DNA of 64,000 nt from Oscillospiraceae bacterium (lineage in GTDB: Bacteria; Bacillota; Clostridia; Oscillospirales; Oscillospiraceae), in NCBI GenBank assembly GCA_015068035.1, contig SVLI01000001.1:124001-188000 (forward strand), in the 5' to 3' direction. Positions 43,430 to 51,767 of this stretch are shown here, one piece after another. Position numbers and translations under genes: made by a program. Under the pieces are notes generated by a model that was given only the letters and a program-made list of their open reading frames with translations, was not told the DNA's origin and searched no databases. How positions within the stretch are numbered: the first letter of the stretch is position 1; each line of letters begins with the position of its first letter.

Positions 43430-44071
43430 ATGCACGAGCATGAGCATTGCCACGACGAGAACTGCAGCTGCCACGAGCACGAGCATCATCACCACGAACA
43501 CCATCACGACGAGCATTGCCACGATGAGAACTGCTCCTGCCACGAGCATGAGCATCACCACCACGGACACCATCACGACGAGCACTGCCACGATGAAAAC
43601 TGCTCCTGCCACGAGCACGAGCATCATCACCACGAACACCATCACGACGAGCATTGCCACGATGAGAACTGCTCCTGCCATGAGCATGAGCATCATCATC
43701 ACGAGGCGGGCTGCACCTGCGAGGAATGCGCGACCTCGGCTTTCCGCTTCACGCGCGTGGAAGGCGCGACCGCCGCGGCGGCACACTTCCGCATGGCCGG
43801 TGAGCAGGACGCAATCGTTTCTGAGGTTTCTTCCCGCGTCCAGGCCCTGTGCGGGGATATTGACGCGCTCGGCGGCTTCGTCGGCCACGTCAAGGGCGCT
43901 GTGCAAAACGAAGGCGATCTGACCACCTTCTCCTGCACCGGCGGCGCCGTCACACTCGCAACCAAGGCGGCCGAGGGCTGCCAGATCGATCTGGTCGCCA
44001 TCGTCGTCGGCCTTGGGGACGAGGATCTGGAAAAGGCCATTCGGGGCCGTTTCCCGGAGATCGGCGCTTAA
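43430..44071 (+). CDS. His-rich metal-binding protein
   Basis: 213 residues. Residues 1-~93 are four tandem copies of a 23-residue unit, DEHCHDENCSCHEHEHHHHE plus HHH, giving over 40 His and a dozen Cys: a high-capacity Zn/Ni/Co site. Then CTCEECATSAF and a ~110-residue soluble alpha/beta domain (FRFTRVEGATAAAAHF... to RGRFPEIGA) that I do not recognise; it may replace the missing C-terminal domain of the GTPase. Coupled to the GTPase gene by a 4-base gap; a terminator follows. Confidence 0.88.
   Translation: MHEHEHCHDENCSCHEHEHHHHEHHHDEHCHDENCSCHEHEHHHHGHHHDEHCHDENCSCHEHEHHHHEHHHDEHCHDENCSCHEHEHHHHEAGCTCEECATSAFRFTRVEGATAAAAHFRMAGEQDAIVSEVSSRVQALCGDIDALGGFVGHVKGAVQNEGDLTTFSCTGGAVTLATKAAEGCQIDLVAIVVGLGDEDLEKAIRGRFPEIGA
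43439..43705 (+). repeat. 69-bp tandem repeat encoding the His-rich units
   Basis: About four copies of a 69-bp unit (23 codons) with near-identical DNA. Such an array can expand or contract by slippage or recombination without frame loss. Confidence 0.9.
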
Positions 44072-44086
44072 TAAGTTCCAACACAC

Positions 44087-44119
44087 AAAAAGGGCGGATG
44101 CAGCTGCATCCGCCCTTTT
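44087..44119. terminator. Bidirectional terminator
   Basis: AAAAGGGCGGATGCAG followed directly by its complement to TTTT, a perfect palindrome; serves the His-rich gene and the convergent PASTA gene. Confidence 0.9.
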
Positions 44120-44138
44120 ATTCTTTCCGTTTCCGGGT

Positions 44139-45149
44139 CTATTCCTCCGGCTCCGGAGTTTCGTCCTCCGTGGGCTGATCTTCCGGCGCAACGTCCTCCG
44201 GTGTTTCTGCGTCCGGCGTTTCCTCTGCCGGATCGTCCTCCGGCGGCTTCTCCTCTACCTCCGGCGCCGCGCGGAACACCGCATAGAGCGTGTGGTCCGC
44301 CCGCACGTTCGGAAATTCATATTCCTCGGGCGCACCGACGCTCACGCCGTCCACCTTCAGCTCCGCAAGGACATAGCCCTTGTCCGGCGTGATGGTAAAG
44401 CGCGCCGTATCGCCTCTTTTGAACGTTACCCGTCCGTCGGGCGAGACGGAACCGCCTTTGCCGCAGGTCACCGTGATTGTGAAGGTCTCCGCCGGGCCCT
44501 TGGAAACGATACAATGGATCGCCTCGCGGGGACGCATTCCGGTTCCGGACTCCGGTTCCTGCCAGATCACCGTGCCCGCCGGCTCATCGCTGACTTGCTC
44601 GCCATCCTTGATAATGTTAAGCCCCACGCTCTCGGCCATGGACCTTGCTTCCTCATAATTCTGCCCCAGAAGTTTGGGGGCATACACCTCCAGCTCCTCC
44701 ACCGGCTTTTCCGGCACACGCACCGCGTCGCTGCCGTTGGAGACCGTAAGCGTAACCGTCTGGTTGCTGCGCAGCGCCTTTCCCTCCGGGATGCTCTGGT
44801 CGATGACCACGCCCGCGGCCTCTTCGCTCGATGCCGACTGTATGGAAATATTCAGTCCAAGCGCTTCGAGCATCTGCCGCGCGTTGTCCTCCGTCTGGCC
44901 GATCACGTCGGGCATGGTCTCTGCATCCCGGGCGACAAAATCAAACACGCCGCCCAGAACGCACAGCACCAGCGTCAGCGCCGCGAGCAGCGCCGCGATT
45001 GCCACGGCAAAACTCCAGCGGCGCGCCGGGTTTGCGCCGGTTTTTCCGCCGCGCGCCGCAGCCGGACGCTGCCGCTTGCCGCAAACCGGACAGCGCTCCA
45101 TATTCCCCTGTATCTCCGCCCCGCAGTGGGTGCAGATGCTTCGTTTCAT
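44139..45149 (-). CDS. Zinc-ribbon, PASTA-domain membrane protein
   Basis: 336 residues. Cytoplasmic zinc ribbon (CTHCGAEI...CPVCGKRQ), one membrane helix (FAVAIAALLAALTLVLCVLGG), then two extracellular PASTA domains (MPDVIGQTEDNARQMLEALGLNI, APKLLGQNYEEARSMAESVGLNI), an InlB-repeat-like beta domain (VTCGKGGSVSPDGRVTFKRG) and an acidic Pro/Glu tail. PASTA domains bind peptidoglycan or beta-lactam-like ligands. No kinase domain is present, so it may sense or tether the wall. GGAGG precedes ATG 45149. Confidence 0.85.
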   Translation of the reverse strand: MKRSICTHCGAEIQGNMERCPVCGKRQRPAAARGGKTGANPARRWSFAVAIAALLAALTLVLCVLGGVFDFVARDAETMPDVIGQTEDNARQMLEALGLNISIQSASSEEAAGVVIDQSIPEGKALRSNQTVTLTVSNGSDAVRVPEKPVEELEVYAPKLLGQNYEEARSMAESVGLNIIKDGEQVSDEPAGTVIWQEPESGTGMRPREAIHCIVSKGPAETFTITVTCGKGGSVSPDGRVTFKRGDTARFTITPDKGYVLAELKVDGVSVGAPEEYEFPNVRADHTLYAVFRAAPEVEEKPPEDDPAEETPDAETPEDVAPEDQPTEDETPEPEE

Positions 45150-45230
45150 TGCGCTTCCTCCGAAAATTCTTTCAATACGTTTAATATAGCACACTCGTGC
45201 CGTCATTGCAATTTCGGATTCATGCTATAC

Positions 45231-45276
45231 GCACTTTGCATCCTATGTGTTTCTGCGGCAAATTATCAATGCCCGT
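45231..45276 (+). repeat. Degenerate upstream copy of the SDR promoter region
   Basis: CACTTTGCATC, then GTGTTTCTGCGGCAAATTA, parallels 45354-45387 (CACTTTGCATC ... GTGCTTTTGTGGTAAACT) at the same internal spacing. It keeps a TTGCAT -35 but has a poor -10 (CAAATT). Confidence 0.5.
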
Positions 45277-45358
45277 CCGGAAAACTGCGCAGAGTCTCCG
45301 GAAACGGGGCATCCGCGGCGTCAGTTTTTTGAAAGATATAAGGTTTCATCTGCACACT

Positions 45359-45387
45359 TTGCATCTTCCGTGCTTTTGTGGTAAACT
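45359..45387 (+). promoter_or_regulatory. Promoter of SDR/purine phosphorylase operon
   Basis: TTGCAT (45359-45364), 17-base spacer, TAAACT (45382-45387). Confidence 0.6.
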
Positions 45388-45420
45388 GTTTTTATTATCT
45401 TCGATTATGAGGTGATGGCC

Positions 45421-46125
45421 TTGAAGACCGCATTGATTACCGGCGGCAGCCGCGGCATCGGCGCGGGCGTCGCGCGCGCGCTGGCGCGTGACGGCTGGCG
45501 CGTTGTGCTCTCCGGGCGCGCGGACAGCGAAAAAGGGCGCGAAACGGCGTCCGCGATCGGCGCTACCTTTCTGCCCGCCGATCTGCGCGAGGAAGCGCAG
45601 GTGCAGCAGCTTTTTGCCGCAGCGGGGGAGATTGACGCGCTCATCTGCTGCGCGGGCGTTGCGCACTACGGGCTGCTGCAGGATATGACGGATGCGCAGT
45701 GGCAGGATGTTTTCTCCGTGAACACGGAGGGCGTGTTCCGCTGCTGCCGCGCCGCGATTCCCGGCATGGTGCGCAAAAAAAGCGGCTGCATCGTCACAGT
45801 CAGCTCCGTCTGGGGTGAGCACGGTGCCTCCTGCGAGGCTGCCTATTCCGCTTCCAAGGCGGCCGTGATCGGGCTGACGAAGGCGCTGGCCAAGGAGCTC
45901 GGCCCCTCCGGCATCCGCGTCAACTGCGTGGCGCCGGGCGTCATCGACACGGATATGCTCCTGCCGCTCACGGCGCAGGATAAGGCCGAGCTCGCGGAAA
46001 GCACGCCGCTCGGGCGGCTCGGCACGCCGGCGGACGTTGCAGAGGCGGTGGCCTTCCTCGTCTCGGAGCGCGCGGCGTTCATCACCGGACAAACACTCGG
46101 CATTGATGGAGGTTTTGCATTATGA
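45421..46125 (+). CDS. SDR-family oxidoreductase, FabG-like
   Basis: 234 residues. TGGSRGIG cofactor site, CAGVAHYG, catalytic Ser in TVSSVWGEHGASCE, and intact YSASK with Tyr and Lys, plus C-terminal ITGQTLGIDGG, all as in 3-oxoacyl-ACP reductases. A TTG at 45421 gives the standard MKTALITGG start with GAGGTG 6 bases upstream; ATG 45415 is an alternative. The stop overlaps the next start (ATGA), so the genes are coupled. Substrate not certain; general FabG-type NAD(P)H reductase. Confidence 0.88.
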   Translation: MKTALITGGSRGIGAGVARALARDGWRVVLSGRADSEKGRETASAIGATFLPADLREEAQVQQLFAAAGEIDALICCAGVAHYGLLQDMTDAQWQDVFSVNTEGVFRCCRAAIPGMVRKKSGCIVTVSSVWGEHGASCEAAYSASKAAVIGLTKALAKELGPSGIRVNCVAPGVIDTDMLLPLTAQDKAELAESTPLGRLGTPADVAEAVAFLVSERAAFITGQTLGIDGGFAL

Positions 46126-46955
46126 CAGGCTATGAAAAATTACTCGATTGTCTCCGGCAGATACGGGAAAAAACGGATTTTGTTCCCCGCGTCGCGCTGG
46201 TGCTTGGCAGCGGTCTGGGCGGCTATGCCGCGCAGATTGATCTGCGCACCGCCGTGCCCTATTCGGAGATCGACGGTTTCCCCGTTTCCACCGTGCCGGG
46301 GCATACGGGACGCTTTGTGTTCGGCTACGTCTCCGGCGTGCCGATCGTTGCGATGGAAGGGCGCGTGCACGCCTATGAGGGCTACGACAGTGCAGACGTC
46401 GTGCTGCCCATCCGGCTGATGGGGCTGCTGGGCGCAAAGGCGCTGCTGCTCACCAACGCCGCAGGCGGCGTAAATTTCGCTTTCCGGCCCGGCGATCTCA
46501 TGCTCATCACGGATCATATCTCCACTTTCCTGCCCTCGCCGCTGCGCGGGGCAAATATAGACGAGCTCGGCCCCCGCTTCCCGGACATGAGCGCGGTGTA
46601 TGACCGGGAGCTGGGCGACGCCGTGCGCCGCGTGGCGCAAACGCAGGATCTCCCGCTGCGCGAGGGCGTGTATATCCAGTTCCCCGGCCCCGCTTACGAG
46701 ACGCCCGCTGAAATCCGCATGGCGCGCACGCTCGGCGCGGATGCCGTCGGCATGTCCACCGCCATTGAAGCGATGGCCGCCCGCCACATGGGGCTGCGCG
46801 TTTGCGGCATCTCCTGCATCTCCAACCTCGCCAGCGGCATGAGCGAAAAGCCGCTCTCGCACGAGGAGGTACAGGAAACGGCAAACCTCGTCGCCGCGCG
46901 CTTCACCGCGCTCGTCACCGGGGCCATAGGTGAATTTGACATCATACTCCGATAA
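46122..46955 (+). CDS. punA: Purine-nucleoside phosphorylase
   Basis: 277 residues, trimeric PNP family. ALVLGSGLGGYA near the N-terminus, VPGHTGRFVFGYVSGVPIVAMEGRVHAYEGY, LLLTNAAGGVN, GVYIQFPGPAYETPAEIRM, ADAVGMSTAIEAMAARHMG and GISCISNLASG cover phosphate and nucleoside binding. It splits (deoxy)inosine or guanosine with phosphate for purine salvage. Translationally coupled to the SDR gene by ATGA overlap. Confidence 0.95.
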   Translation: MTGYEKLLDCLRQIREKTDFVPRVALVLGSGLGGYAAQIDLRTAVPYSEIDGFPVSTVPGHTGRFVFGYVSGVPIVAMEGRVHAYEGYDSADVVLPIRLMGLLGAKALLLTNAAGGVNFAFRPGDLMLITDHISTFLPSPLRGANIDELGPRFPDMSAVYDRELGDAVRRVAQTQDLPLREGVYIQFPGPAYETPAEIRMARTLGADAVGMSTAIEAMAARHMGLRVCGISCISNLASGMSEKPLSHEEVQETANLVAARFTALVTGAIGEFDIILR

Positions 46956-46986
46956 ATAAAGGTATATTTTGTGCGGAATGTAGGGC

Positions 46987-47015
46987 TTGCGTCGAAATTC
47001 AGAATGTAGTATAAT
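46987..47015 (+). promoter_or_regulatory. Promoter of MATE exporter gene
   Basis: TTGCGT (46987-46992), 17-base spacer, TATAAT (47010-47015). Confidence 0.72.
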
Positions 47016-47072
47016 GATTCTCTGTGAATAAAATAATCGGGCGATGCTCCGCCCGGACAAGGAGGCCTATTC

Positions 47073-48479
47073 ATGGCAAGAACCGCGCACAGAGACATGA
47101 CTAAAGGCGCGATCTGGAAAAACATTCTGTTTTTCGCGCTGCCGGCCATGTGCAGCAGTCTGTTCCAGCAACTCTACAACACCGTTGACGGTATCGTCGT
47201 CGGCAACCACGTCAGCCAGAACGCGCTTTCGGCTGTCAGCGGCTGCGCCCCGGCTACATCCCTTTTGTTGTCCATCGCCATCGGTCTGAGCACCGGCGGC
47301 GGCGTCGTTGTGGCGCAGTACTTCGGTGGTAAGCGCACAAACGAAATGCGCCGCACCGTTTCCACGCTCGCCATCACGCTGTTCGTCCTCGGCCTGTGCC
47401 TCTCTCTCTTCGGCGTCTGCTTTTCGGGCTTTTTGGTCAGCACGCTTCTGGGCGTAAAGGATCCCGAAGTTCTGGAGCTCTCGGTCCTGTATTTCCGCAT
47501 TTTCTCGTGCGGCATGGTCTTTTCGTTCCTGTACAACGTCATCAACGCCTCCCTGCGTGCGCTTGGTGACTCCAAGTCCCTGCTGCTCCTGCAGGTTTTC
47601 TCCTCGCTCCTGCACATCTGCCTCGACCTGCTGTTTGTTCTCAAGTTCAACTGGGGCGTCGCCGGCGTTGCAACCGCAAGCTGCATTGCCCAGTTCTGCT
47701 GCCTGTGCTTCAGCGTTGTCTATGCGCTCAAGCGCTACCCGGTTTTCCGCTTCAAGCGCGAGGAATTTGTCTTTGACAAGACCATCTTTAAGTTCATTCT
47801 CCGCCTCGGCATCCCCAGCGCCATCGAGCACAGCGTGGTCTCCCTCGGCCAGCTCTTCGTGCAGCGTCTGGTCAACAGCTTCGGCCCCAACACGATGGCT
47901 TCTTTCGGTGTCGGCCACCGTATCGAGAACTACACCATGCTCCCGCTCTTCGCCTTCAACAGCGGTCTTTCCACCTTTGTCGGCCAGAACATCGGCGCCG
48001 GTCAGCTTGACCGTGCGAAGAAGGGCATCAAGGTTACGGTTCCCATGACCGTCATCTTCACGCTCGTCATGATGCCCGTGCTCTACTTCCTCGGGCCGTC
48101 TATCTCTGCGCTCTTCGGCATCGAGGGCGAGGCGCTGCGGCAGTGCATCACGCAGCTGCGCTACATGGCCTTCGTGCTGGTTGTCTTCGCCATCTACAAC
48201 CCGACCATCGGCTTCCTTAACGGTTCCGGTGACGCGATGTGGGCCACCGCCGCGTCCTTCACTTCGCTGGGCGTGCGCGTGATCACCGCTTACGTTGCGG
48301 TGTACCTCCTCGGCGGTGACTATCGCTTTGTCTGGGCAACGCAGCCCATCGGCTGGTTCTTTGCCGCAACGGTTGGTTACTCGCGCTTCTTCACCGGCGG
48401 ATGGAAGAAAAAAGCCCTTGTTAAGTACGAGGAAAAGGCTGCCAAAGCACAGGCTGCCGAGACTCCCTCCGAGGCTTGA
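47073..48479 (+). CDS. MATE-family efflux transporter
   Basis: 468 residues with about 12 membrane helices in two halves. ILFFALPAMCSSLFQQLYNTVDGIVVG is the family's first helix signature with the conserved Asp, and IPSAIEHSVVSLGQLFVQRLVN begins the second half. Predicted Na+ or H+ antiporter exporting cationic drugs or metabolites. AAGGAGG precedes the ATG. Codon use is biased toward preferred codons. A short Ala/Glu-rich tail is cytoplasmic. Confidence 0.93.
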   Translation: MARTAHRDMTKGAIWKNILFFALPAMCSSLFQQLYNTVDGIVVGNHVSQNALSAVSGCAPATSLLLSIAIGLSTGGGVVVAQYFGGKRTNEMRRTVSTLAITLFVLGLCLSLFGVCFSGFLVSTLLGVKDPEVLELSVLYFRIFSCGMVFSFLYNVINASLRALGDSKSLLLLQVFSSLLHICLDLLFVLKFNWGVAGVATASCIAQFCCLCFSVVYALKRYPVFRFKREEFVFDKTIFKFILRLGIPSAIEHSVVSLGQLFVQRLVNSFGPNTMASFGVGHRIENYTMLPLFAFNSGLSTFVGQNIGAGQLDRAKKGIKVTVPMTVIFTLVMMPVLYFLGPSISALFGIEGEALRQCITQLRYMAFVLVVFAIYNPTIGFLNGSGDAMWATAASFTSLGVRVITAYVAVYLLGGDYRFVWATQPIGWFFAATVGYSRFFTGGWKKKALVKYEEKAAKAQAAETPSEA

Positions 48480-48505
48480 CGAGTGCCCACTGATTTTGCT
48501 ATAAT
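48476..48505 (+). promoter_or_regulatory. Promoter overlapping the MATE stop codon
   Basis: TTGACG (48476-48481), 18-base spacer, TATAAT (48500-48505), upstream of the HD/ACT/PFL operon. A terminator-like hairpin follows at once. Confidence 0.6.
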
Positions 48506-48517
48506 CGTCATAACATC

Positions 48518-48546
48518 AAAACGGCGGCGCACAGCCGCCGTTTTTT
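48518..48546 (+). terminator. Hairpin/terminator between promoter and HD-domain gene
   Basis: AAAACGGCGGC and GCCGCCGTTTT with a 5-base loop, then TTG. It can end MATE transcripts, but it also lies at the 5' end of transcripts from the promoter at 48476. Confidence 0.85.
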
Positions 48547-48574
48547 GTCCGCAGAAGGAAAGGAGAAAGAGCCA

Positions 48575-49150
48575 ATGAAGCACAGTTTTTTCGCCTACAT
48601 CTTCCGGATGCGCTACATTGCCCGCTGGGCACTGATGCGCAACACCCGTGTGGAAAATGTGGAGGAGCATTCCTATGAAGTCGCCGTGCTCGCGCACGCG
48701 CTGGCCGTCATCGGCCGCGACCTGTTCGGCAAGGATGTCTCGCCGGACCGCGCCGCTGCCGCCGCGCTCTTTCACGATGCGCCGGAGATCATCACCGGCG
48801 ACCTGCCCACGCCCATCAAATACAACAATCCCGAGCTGAAAAGCGCCTATGGGCACGTGGAGACCGTTGCGCAGGAAAAGCTGCTCTCGCAGCTTCCCGA
48901 ATCGCTGCGCGGCAGCTACGCGCCGCTGATTACGCAGGCGGACGAGGCCGTGCACCGCTACGTTAAAGCCGCGGACAAGCTTGCCGCCTGGCTGAAATGT
49001 CAGGAAGAGCTCAAAGCGGGCAACCGGGAGTTCTCCCGCGCCGCGGATGAGACGCTCGCCTCCCTACACGCCATGCATTTGGAGGAAGCGGATTACTTTT
49101 TGGAGCACTTTGGGGAGGCCTTCCGCCTCACCCTGGACGATCTTGGATAA
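48575..49150 (+). CDS. HD-domain phosphohydrolase, YfbR-like
   Basis: 191 residues. FAYIFRMRYIARWALMRNTRVENVEEHSYEVAVLAHAL, FHDAPEIITGDLPTPIKY and ADEAVHRYVKAADKLAAWLKC match the YfbR 5'-deoxynucleotidase group (H...HD...D metal ligands: His in EEHSYE, HD in FHDAPE). Predicted to dephosphorylate deoxynucleoside monophosphates. AAGGAGAAAG precedes ATG 48575. First gene of the operon with the ACT, PFL and DUF896 genes. Confidence 0.9.
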   Translation: MKHSFFAYIFRMRYIARWALMRNTRVENVEEHSYEVAVLAHALAVIGRDLFGKDVSPDRAAAAALFHDAPEIITGDLPTPIKYNNPELKSAYGHVETVAQEKLLSQLPESLRGSYAPLITQADEAVHRYVKAADKLAAWLKCQEELKAGNREFSRAADETLASLHAMHLEEADYFLEHFGEAFRLTLDDLG

Positions 49151-49168
49151 AGAGAGGTTTGAAGTATC

Positions 49169-49438
49169 ATGAGAGCCATTGTAACCGTGATTGCAAAAGA
49201 CCGCGTCGGCATCATTGCAGAGGTCTGCACGATGCTTGTTGCGCATCAGGTCAACATTCTTGACCTCAATCAGACCATACTGCAGGAATTCTTCACCATG
49301 ACCATGCTGGTGGACACCACCCTGAGCACCACGCCTTTCGCAGAGCTTGTGCAGACGCTCGCGGACTCGGGCAAGCGCGCCGGGCTGGAGATCCGCATGC
49401 AGCGTGAGGACATCTTCAACGCGATGCACCGCATCTGA
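49169..49438 (+). CDS. ACT-domain protein (UPF0237 type)
   Basis: 89 residues, a single ACT domain: [45 protein letters not shown]. The family is nearly always encoded next to a PFL-family (UPF0210) gene, as here with a 20-base gap, and is thought to bind an amino acid for regulation. AGAGAGG lies before the ATG. Confidence 0.93.
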   Translation: MRAIVTVIAKDRVGIIAEVCTMLVAHQVNILDLNQTILQEFFTMTMLVDTTLSTTPFAELVQTLADSGKRAGLEIRMQREDIFNAMHRI

Positions 49439-49458
49439 GCGCAGAGGGGACAAAGCGC

Positions 49459-50817
49459 ATGATCAACACCAACGAGATTCTTGAGACCATTCAGATGATC
49501 GACCAGCAGCATCTGGACGTTCGCACCATCACGATGGGCATCTCCCTGCTTGACTGCTGCGACGCGGACGCCAAGCGCGCCTGCGAAAAGATTTATGACA
49601 AAATCACCTTCTCCGCGCGGGACCTTGTGCGCACGGGCGAGGCGATCGAGGCGGAATTCGGCATTCCCATCGTCAACAAGCGCATCGCCGTCACGCCCAT
49701 CGCCCTCGTTGCCGGCGCCTCCGACGCGGAGGATTATGTGCCCTTCGCCAAGGCGCTTGACCGGGCGCGCGCGGAAACCGGCGTCAATTTCGTCGGCGGC
49801 TTTTCCGCCCTGGTACATAAGGGCATGACGCCCGCCGACCGCCGCCTGATCGCCTCCATTCCGCAGGCACTCGCGGAGACGGAGCTGGTCTGCTCCAGCG
49901 TTAACATCGGCTCCACCAAGGCGGGCATCAACATGGACGCCGTCGCGCTCATGGGCCGGATCATCAAGGAAACGGCCGAACTCACCGCAGACCGCGGCGG
50001 CTTCGGCTGCGCAAAGCTCGTTGTGTTCTGCAACGCTGTGGAGGACAACCCTTTCATGGCGGGCGCATTTCATGGCGTGGGCGAGCCCGACCGGGTTATC
50101 AACGTCGGCGTCTCCGGCCCCGGCGTCGTGCATTACGAGCTCAAGCGCGTGAAGGGCGAACCCTTTGACGTGGTGGCGGAAACCATCAAGAAGACCGCCT
50201 TCCGCGTCACGCGCATGGGACAGCTTGTTGCACAGGAAGCCAGCCGCCGCCTCGGCGTGCCCTTTGGCATTGTGGATCTCTCCCTCGCGCCGACGCCCGC
50301 GGTGGGTGACAGTGTCGCGCGCATTCTGGAGGAAATGGGACTGGAAACCTGCGGCACCCACGGCACAACCGCTGCGCTCGCCCTGCTCAACGACGCGGTT
50401 AAAAAAGGCGGCGTGATGGCCTCCTCCAGCGTGGGCGGCCTGTCCGGCGCTTTCATCCCCGTCAGCGAGGACGAGGGTATGATCGCCGCGGCGCAAAGCG
50501 GCGTTCTGACGCTTGACAAGCTGGAAGCCATGACCTGCGTGTGCTCCGTGGGTCTGGACATGATCGCCATTCCCGGCGACACGACGGCGGAAACCATTTC
50601 CGCGATCATCGCGGACGAGGCCGCCATCGGCATGATCAACAACAAGACGACCGCCGCGCGCCTCATCCCCGCGCCGGGGAAAACCGTGGGCGACACGGTG
50701 GAATTCGGCGGCCTGCTCGGCAGCGCGCCCGTCATGCCGGTCCATCCGGAATCGAGCGAGACCTTCATCGCTCGCGGCGGACGCATCCCCGCGCCGATGC
50801 ACTCTTTGAAAAACTGA
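49459..50817 (+). CDS. PFL family protein (UPF0210/DUF711)
   Basis: 452 residues, full family length. [75 protein letters not shown] and [44 protein letters not shown] are UPF0210 signatures. Structures in the family resemble pyruvate formate-lyase but lack the radical chemistry; function unknown, linked to the ACT protein upstream. Confidence 0.93.
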   Translation: MINTNEILETIQMIDQQHLDVRTITMGISLLDCCDADAKRACEKIYDKITFSARDLVRTGEAIEAEFGIPIVNKRIAVTPIALVAGASDAEDYVPFAKALDRARAETGVNFVGGFSALVHKGMTPADRRLIASIPQALAETELVCSSVNIGSTKAGINMDAVALMGRIIKETAELTADRGGFGCAKLVVFCNAVEDNPFMAGAFHGVGEPDRVINVGVSGPGVVHYELKRVKGEPFDVVAETIKKTAFRVTRMGQLVAQEASRRLGVPFGIVDLSLAPTPAVGDSVARILEEMGLETCGTHGTTAALALLNDAVKKGGVMASSSVGGLSGAFIPVSEDEGMIAAAQSGVLTLDKLEAMTCVCSVGLDMIAIPGDTTAETISAIIADEAAIGMINNKTTAARLIPAPGKTVGDTVEFGGLLGSAPVMPVHPESSETFIARGGRIPAPMHSLKN

Positions 50818-50828
50818 GGTAAAGCAGC

Positions 50829-51038
50829 ATGAAACCAAAGGAACTGGACCGGATCAACGAGCTGGCAAGGCTCAAAAAGACCCGCCCGCTCACGCCGGAG
50901 GAAACCGCGGAGCAGGAGACGCTGCGCCGCGCCTACATCGCCGAGTGGCGCAAGGGCGCCATTGAGATTCTGGAGGGCGTTCGCATCCAGCGCCCGGACG
51001 GCTCCATTGTCCCGCTGAAAAAGAAAACGGACAAGTAA
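50829..51038 (+). CDS. DUF896 family protein
   Basis: 69 residues. ELDRINELARLKKTRPLTPEETAEQETLRRAYIAEWR is the helical core of the DUF896/YnzC family (UPF0291) of small cytosolic proteins. Role unknown, linked in Bacillus to the SOS response through yneA operon members. AAAGCAGC precedes the ATG; last gene of the operon before a strong terminator. Confidence 0.93.
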   Translation: MKPKELDRINELARLKKTRPLTPEETAEQETLRRAYIAEWRKGAIEILEGVRIQRPDGSIVPLKKKTDK

Positions 51039-51070
51039 AGCGTCTGACCGCGGGAATTCACAAAAGAGTT

Positions 51071-51106
51071 AACCCGACCTGTGAAGAACAGGTCGGGTTT
51101 TCGTTT
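51071..51106 (+). terminator. Terminator of HD/ACT/PFL/DUF896 operon
   Basis: AACCCGACCTGT and ACAGGTCGGGTT with a 5-base loop, then TTCGTTTT. Confidence 0.9.
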
Positions 51107-51225
51107 TGCAGATCGGCATAAGCGCGCAGGGAACGCCCTTGTGTAGCGAGCCGCTTGGGGTGAGCGTGGAATGGTATCTGCACTTTTTCAATCCTTCCCT
51201 CACGCCATCGCCGCGCCGCTTCCCT

Positions 51226-51253
51226 TTGCCCGGGGCGGAAAACGTGTTATAAT
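51226..51253 (+). promoter_or_regulatory. Promoter of sigma-factor operon
   Basis: TTGCCC (51226-51231), 16-base spacer, TATAAT (51248-51253), ~70 bases upstream of the ATG. Confidence 0.6.
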
Positions 51254-51322
51254 CATTTCAAAAAATTCTTTGTCGCATTCGGCGCATTTCATTCGTCTTA
51301 CATACAGAAGGAGGTGAGAGCC

Positions 51323-51766
51323 ATGGATCAAACGCTCATATACAGCTGGTATGAGCAATATAAAAACGGCATCTTCCGCTATGTGCTGTCCATCACAAGG
51401 GATCCCTACCTTGCAGAAGACATCCTGCATGACACCTTTGTGAAAGTATTGTCCGGCGGAATCCAATGCAGCCCCGGCAAAGAGCAGGCATGGCTCTATC
51501 GGGTGGCGCGCAACCTCTGCTATGACCGGCTGCGCCGGAAAAAGCGGGAGCGGGAACACGTGCCCGTGCCCACCGCGCCGGACAACCGATACGAATACAT
51601 AGAGCTGATCTCCTCGCTTTCCCCAAAGGATCGGGAGATCGTCACGCTCAGGATTGCGCTCGGCCTGACGCATGCGGAGATCGCCGCCATTCTGGGCATC
51701 TCGCCGAAGGCTTCGCAGAAGCGATATGAGCGCGCCATCGCCGAATTGCGCAAAAAGGAGGATTGA
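51323..51766 (+). CDS. ECF-type RNA polymerase sigma factor
   Basis: 147 residues with only regions 2 and 4. Region 2: IYSWYEQYKNGIFRYVLSITRDPYLAEDILHDTFVKVL and AWLYRVARNLCYDRLRRKKRE. Region 4: LSPKDREIVTLRIALGLTHAEIAAILGISPKASQKRYERAIAEL. ATG 51323 has AAGGAGGTG upstream. The next gene begins 1 base after the stop and encodes a membrane protein with an N-terminal cytoplasmic stretch, the typical partner position for an anti-sigma factor. Confidence 0.92.
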   Translation: MDQTLIYSWYEQYKNGIFRYVLSITRDPYLAEDILHDTFVKVLSGGIQCSPGKEQAWLYRVARNLCYDRLRRKKREREHVPVPTAPDNRYEYIELISSLSPKDREIVTLRIALGLTHAEIAAILGISPKASQKRYERAIAELRKKED

Positions 51767-51767
51767 A

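Noticed and set aside
43439-43705. Tandem repeat resembling a CRISPR array
   Set aside because: The units are contiguous 69-bp codon repeats in frame encoding a His-rich protein, with no unique spacers and no cas genes.
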